DNA of 64,000 bases, taken from contig NZ_DASQNA010000007.1 of the NCBI RefSeq assembly GCF_035645195.1, forward strand, positions 124,001 through 188,000. The letters run 5' to 3'. Below are positions 62,196 through 64,000 of this stretch, piece after piece (the stretch's first letter is position 1; every line of letters starts with the position of its first letter). The translations under genes were made by a program, and so were the position numbers. The notes under the pieces are model-generated. The model saw only the letters and a list, made by a program, of their open reading frames with translations, made no database searches and was not told where the DNA came from. Origin of the DNA: Paenibacillus sp. (GTDB lineage: Bacteria > Bacillota > Bacilli > Paenibacillales > YIM-B00363).

Positions 62196-63548
62196 CTACT
62201 CGTGCGCCTCCTCCGGCGCCGCCTTGCGCTGCGCGGCTGTGCGCGGCGGCGCCGACTCGATGACCGGCGCGCGCTCGCCCGCCGCGACCATGCGCGCGAC
62301 GAGCCGCTCGCGCAGCCGGTCGGCGACATGCCGATGCGACGCGGCGCCCGCGAGGTTCGTCAGCTCGTACGGGTCCGCGTGCAGGTCGTACAAATACTCC
62401 TCCACGTATCGATCCGCCCCCGGGTCCCGCAGCGGGTCGGCGTCCGGCGCCGTGACGCCGTACTTCCACCGCTTCGTGCGGACGGCGCGGCCGACCTGCG
62501 ACTCGCTGATCTGCACGAACACGTCGTCCGGCCACTCGGCCGCCTCCCGCCGCACGAGCGGCGCGATCGAGCGCCCCTGCATATGCTCCGGCGCGCCGAG
62601 CCCGGCGGCATCCAACAGCGTCGGCGGGAAATCGACAAGGCTGACGAGCTCGCGAATCGTGCCGCCGCCCGTGAAGCAGCCGCCGTACAGCGCGGCCGGC
62701 ACGCGGATCGAGCTCTCGTGGCACGAGCGCTTGTACTCGTCGTTCCGCGTCTTGAAATGCGAGCCGTGATCCGACGTAAACAGAATAATCGTATCCTCCG
62801 ACAGCCCGAGGCTCTTGAGCGCGTCGGTCACCCGCCCGAGCGCCTCGTCGAGCCGCTTCACCATGCCGTAGTAGCCGCCGAGCTGCTGATGCGCCGTGCC
62901 GCCGAGCGCGGCGAGATCCGGCGGCACCCAGCGGGACGTGTACATGTCCCGATAGACGTCCGGCGCCGGGTAGTCGTCGCGGCGATTTTGGTGATGCGGC
63001 TCGAGGTACGACAGGAACAGGAAGAACGGTCGGTCCTTCCGCTCGTCGATGTACCGGATCGCCGCATCCGTCATCGCGTCCACCCGATAACCCGGCAGCT
63101 TTACCGGTGCGCCAGCATTGTCGAACAGCACCGTGTCATACGCGTCCGACGTATGCTCGAGCGCGTCCGCGGCGAGCCAATAGCGGTAGCCGCCCCGCAG
63201 CCGCTCCGGCACCGGCTCGGTGCGCGTCACGGCGAGATGCCATTTGCCGATATACCCCGTATCATAGCCCGCTTCGTTAAAATAATGGGCCATCGTCGGC
63301 AGCTCCTCGCGCAGCGGGATGCCGTTCGTGAAGCAGCCGGTTTCGGTCGCGTACAGCCCCGTCTGCAGGCACGACCGCGCCGGCCCGCACACCGGCTGGC
63401 ACGTGAACGCATACTCGAGATGCGTGCCGTACTTCGCCAACCGGTCGAAATTCGGCGTTAACCCCAGCGGGTTGCCGTGCACCCCGGTCGTGTCCCAGCG
63501 CTGCTGGTCCGTAAAAAAGACGATCACATTCGGCTGACGACGCGTCAT
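62196..63548 (-). CDS. sulfatase, Cys-type (formylglycine)
   Basis: 450 residues, no signal peptide, so probably cytoplasmic. NVIVFFTDQQRWDT provides the first metal-binding Asp, CGPAR (Cys54) is the C-x-P-x-R site converted to formylglycine, GYIGKWHLA holds the conserved Lys/His, and LFTSDHGSHF the second metal pair. It removes sulfate esters from sugars; cytoplasmic members act on imported oligosaccharides. ATG at 63548 follows AGGAGG by 8 bases. It is 20 bases from a sugar permease, so it belongs to a third carbohydrate locus continuing past the right edge. Confidence 0.92.
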   Translation of the reverse strand: MTRRQPNVIVFFTDQQRWDTTGVHGNPLGLTPNFDRLAKYGTHLEYAFTCQPVCGPARSCLQTGLYATETGCFTNGIPLREELPTMAHYFNEAGYDTGYIGKWHLAVTRTEPVPERLRGGYRYWLAADALEHTSDAYDTVLFDNAGAPVKLPGYRVDAMTDAAIRYIDERKDRPFFLFLSYLEPHHQNRRDDYPAPDVYRDMYTSRWVPPDLAALGGTAHQQLGGYYGMVKRLDEALGRVTDALKSLGLSEDTIILFTSDHGSHFKTRNDEYKRSCHESSIRVPAALYGGCFTGGGTIRELVSLVDFPPTLLDAAGLGAPEHMQGRSIAPLVRREAAEWPDDVFVQISESQVGRAVRTKRWKYGVTAPDADPLRDPGADRYVEEYLYDLHADPYELTNLAGAASHRHVADRLRERLVARMVAAGERAPVIESAPPRTAAQRKAAPEEAHE

Positions 63549-63576
63549 CGCAGCCACCTCCTCCTCCGCGTCCGAA

Positions 63577-64000
63577 TTACCCCTTCAGCCCCGTCGTGGA
63601 GATCCCTTCCACGAAATGCTTCTGCGCCAGGAAGAAGACGACGATGCAAGGCACGATCGTAACGACCGACATCGCCATCACCTGGTTCCAGTTCACGGCG
63701 CCTTCGTTATCCAGCACCATGCGCAGGCCGAGCGATACGGTAAATTTCGTGACGCTGTTGATATAAATCAAGGCGTTGAAAAACTCGTTCCACGTCCAAA
63801 TGAACTGGAATATGCACACCGACACGATCGCCGGCACCGACAGCGGCGCGAGCACGCGCACCAAAATGCTGAAGGAATTGCAGCCGTCGATCACCGCCGC
63901 TTCGTCCAAATCCCGCGGAATGCCGCGGAAAAACTGAACGAGCAGAAACACGAAGAACGCGTTGACGGCGAGCAGCGCCGGAACATAGAACGGCCAATAC
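63577..64000 (-). CDS. carbohydrate ABC transporter permease, MalG/AraQ type (5' end cut by window edge)
   Basis: C-terminal 140 residues of a CUT1 permease: EAA loop DEAAVIDGCNSFSILVRVLAPLSVPAIVSV, then helices including FIWTWNEFFNALIYIN and VVTIVPCIVVFFLAQKHFVEGISTTGLKG. It is a different subtype from the LplC proteins of loci 1 and 2. Its N-terminus and partner genes lie beyond base 64000. It is co-oriented with, and 28 bases upstream of, the sulfatase gene. Confidence 0.9.
   Translation of the reverse strand, partial: YWPFYVPALLAVNAFFVFLLVQFFRGIPRDLDEAAVIDGCNSFSILVRVLAPLSVPAIVSVCIFQFIWTWNEFFNALIYINSVTKFTVSLGLRMVLDNEGAVNWNQVMAMSVVTIVPCIVVFFLAQKHFVEGISTTGLKG

Overview
This window is a GC-rich (roughly 60%) chromosomal segment of an endospore-forming, Gram-positive bacterium of the Paenibacillaceae type (Paenibacillus, Cohnella or a close relative). 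The genus is inferred from content: strong Shine-Dalgarno sites with many TTG and GTG starts, the sporulation trio PrkA/YhbH/SpoVR, three LplA/LplB/LplC-like importers beside large membrane-bound AraC regulators, copper-amine-oxidase-like stalk domains, and a FIMAH-ended secreted lyase. No rRNA, tRNA, CRISPR array, phage or transposase gene was seen.

Layout. 0-4.6 kb: a PAS-GGDEF-EAL signalling protein cut by the left edge, two small membrane proteins and a secreted CAP-domain protein. 4.6-14.8 kb: sugar locus 1, all leftward: AraC regulator, solute-binding lipoprotein, two permeases, a putative toroid carbohydrate enzyme and a GH105-like hydrolase, with two candidate catabolite-repression sites. 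14.9-34.1 kb: sugar locus 2: a divergent AraC regulator, binding protein, two permeases, a 1.7-kb-residue secreted PL8 lyase, a DUF4091 protein, two Gfo/Idh/MocA oxidoreductases, a GH88 unsaturated glucuronyl hydrolase, a sugar isomerase, a CBM9-like protein and a cupin-AraC regulator. PL8 lyase plus GH88 is the classical pair for glycosaminoglycan-type (or xanthan-type) uronic polymers. A sulfatase and another sugar permease at the right edge, and a sulfate/sulfur block at 55.8-60.5 kb (cysteine dioxygenase, CysA-CysW-CysT-YezD-CysP), would fit a sulfated polymer, though that link is inference.

34.1-36.7 kb holds yhbH-spoVR; their usual partner prkA lies 13 kb away at 49.7-51.6 kb on the other strand. 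36.7-42.1 kb has a CopC/YcnI copper pair divergent from a two-component system, with two strong inverted repeats between them, then small proteins and an L,D-transpeptidase. 42.1-43.9 kb is a conspicuously AT-rich island: three unrelated small genes in one orientation, separated by related palindromic elements and flanked by 21-bp repeats. It resembles a gene-cassette array and is the best candidate here for something undescribed. 44.2-48.3 kb: an orphan homing-endonuclease-repeat peptide, three exact-period 51-bp hairpin repeats, a polar amino-acid ABC importer and a MATE exporter. 48.5-55.6 kb: peptidase, PrkA, DUF2161 nuclease-fold protein, flavoprotein, TauE-like exporter, a 34-residue membrane protein and a YjbR protein.

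60.7-62.2 kb: a lipoprotein gene, then 830 bp without genes that carries five DnaA-box-like 9-mers in one orientation within 126 bp, followed by a tandem array of 106-bp hairpin units in an alternating A-B-A-B pattern. Starts were chosen from Shine-Dalgarno spacing; family assignments are from recognisable motifs only, with no database search.
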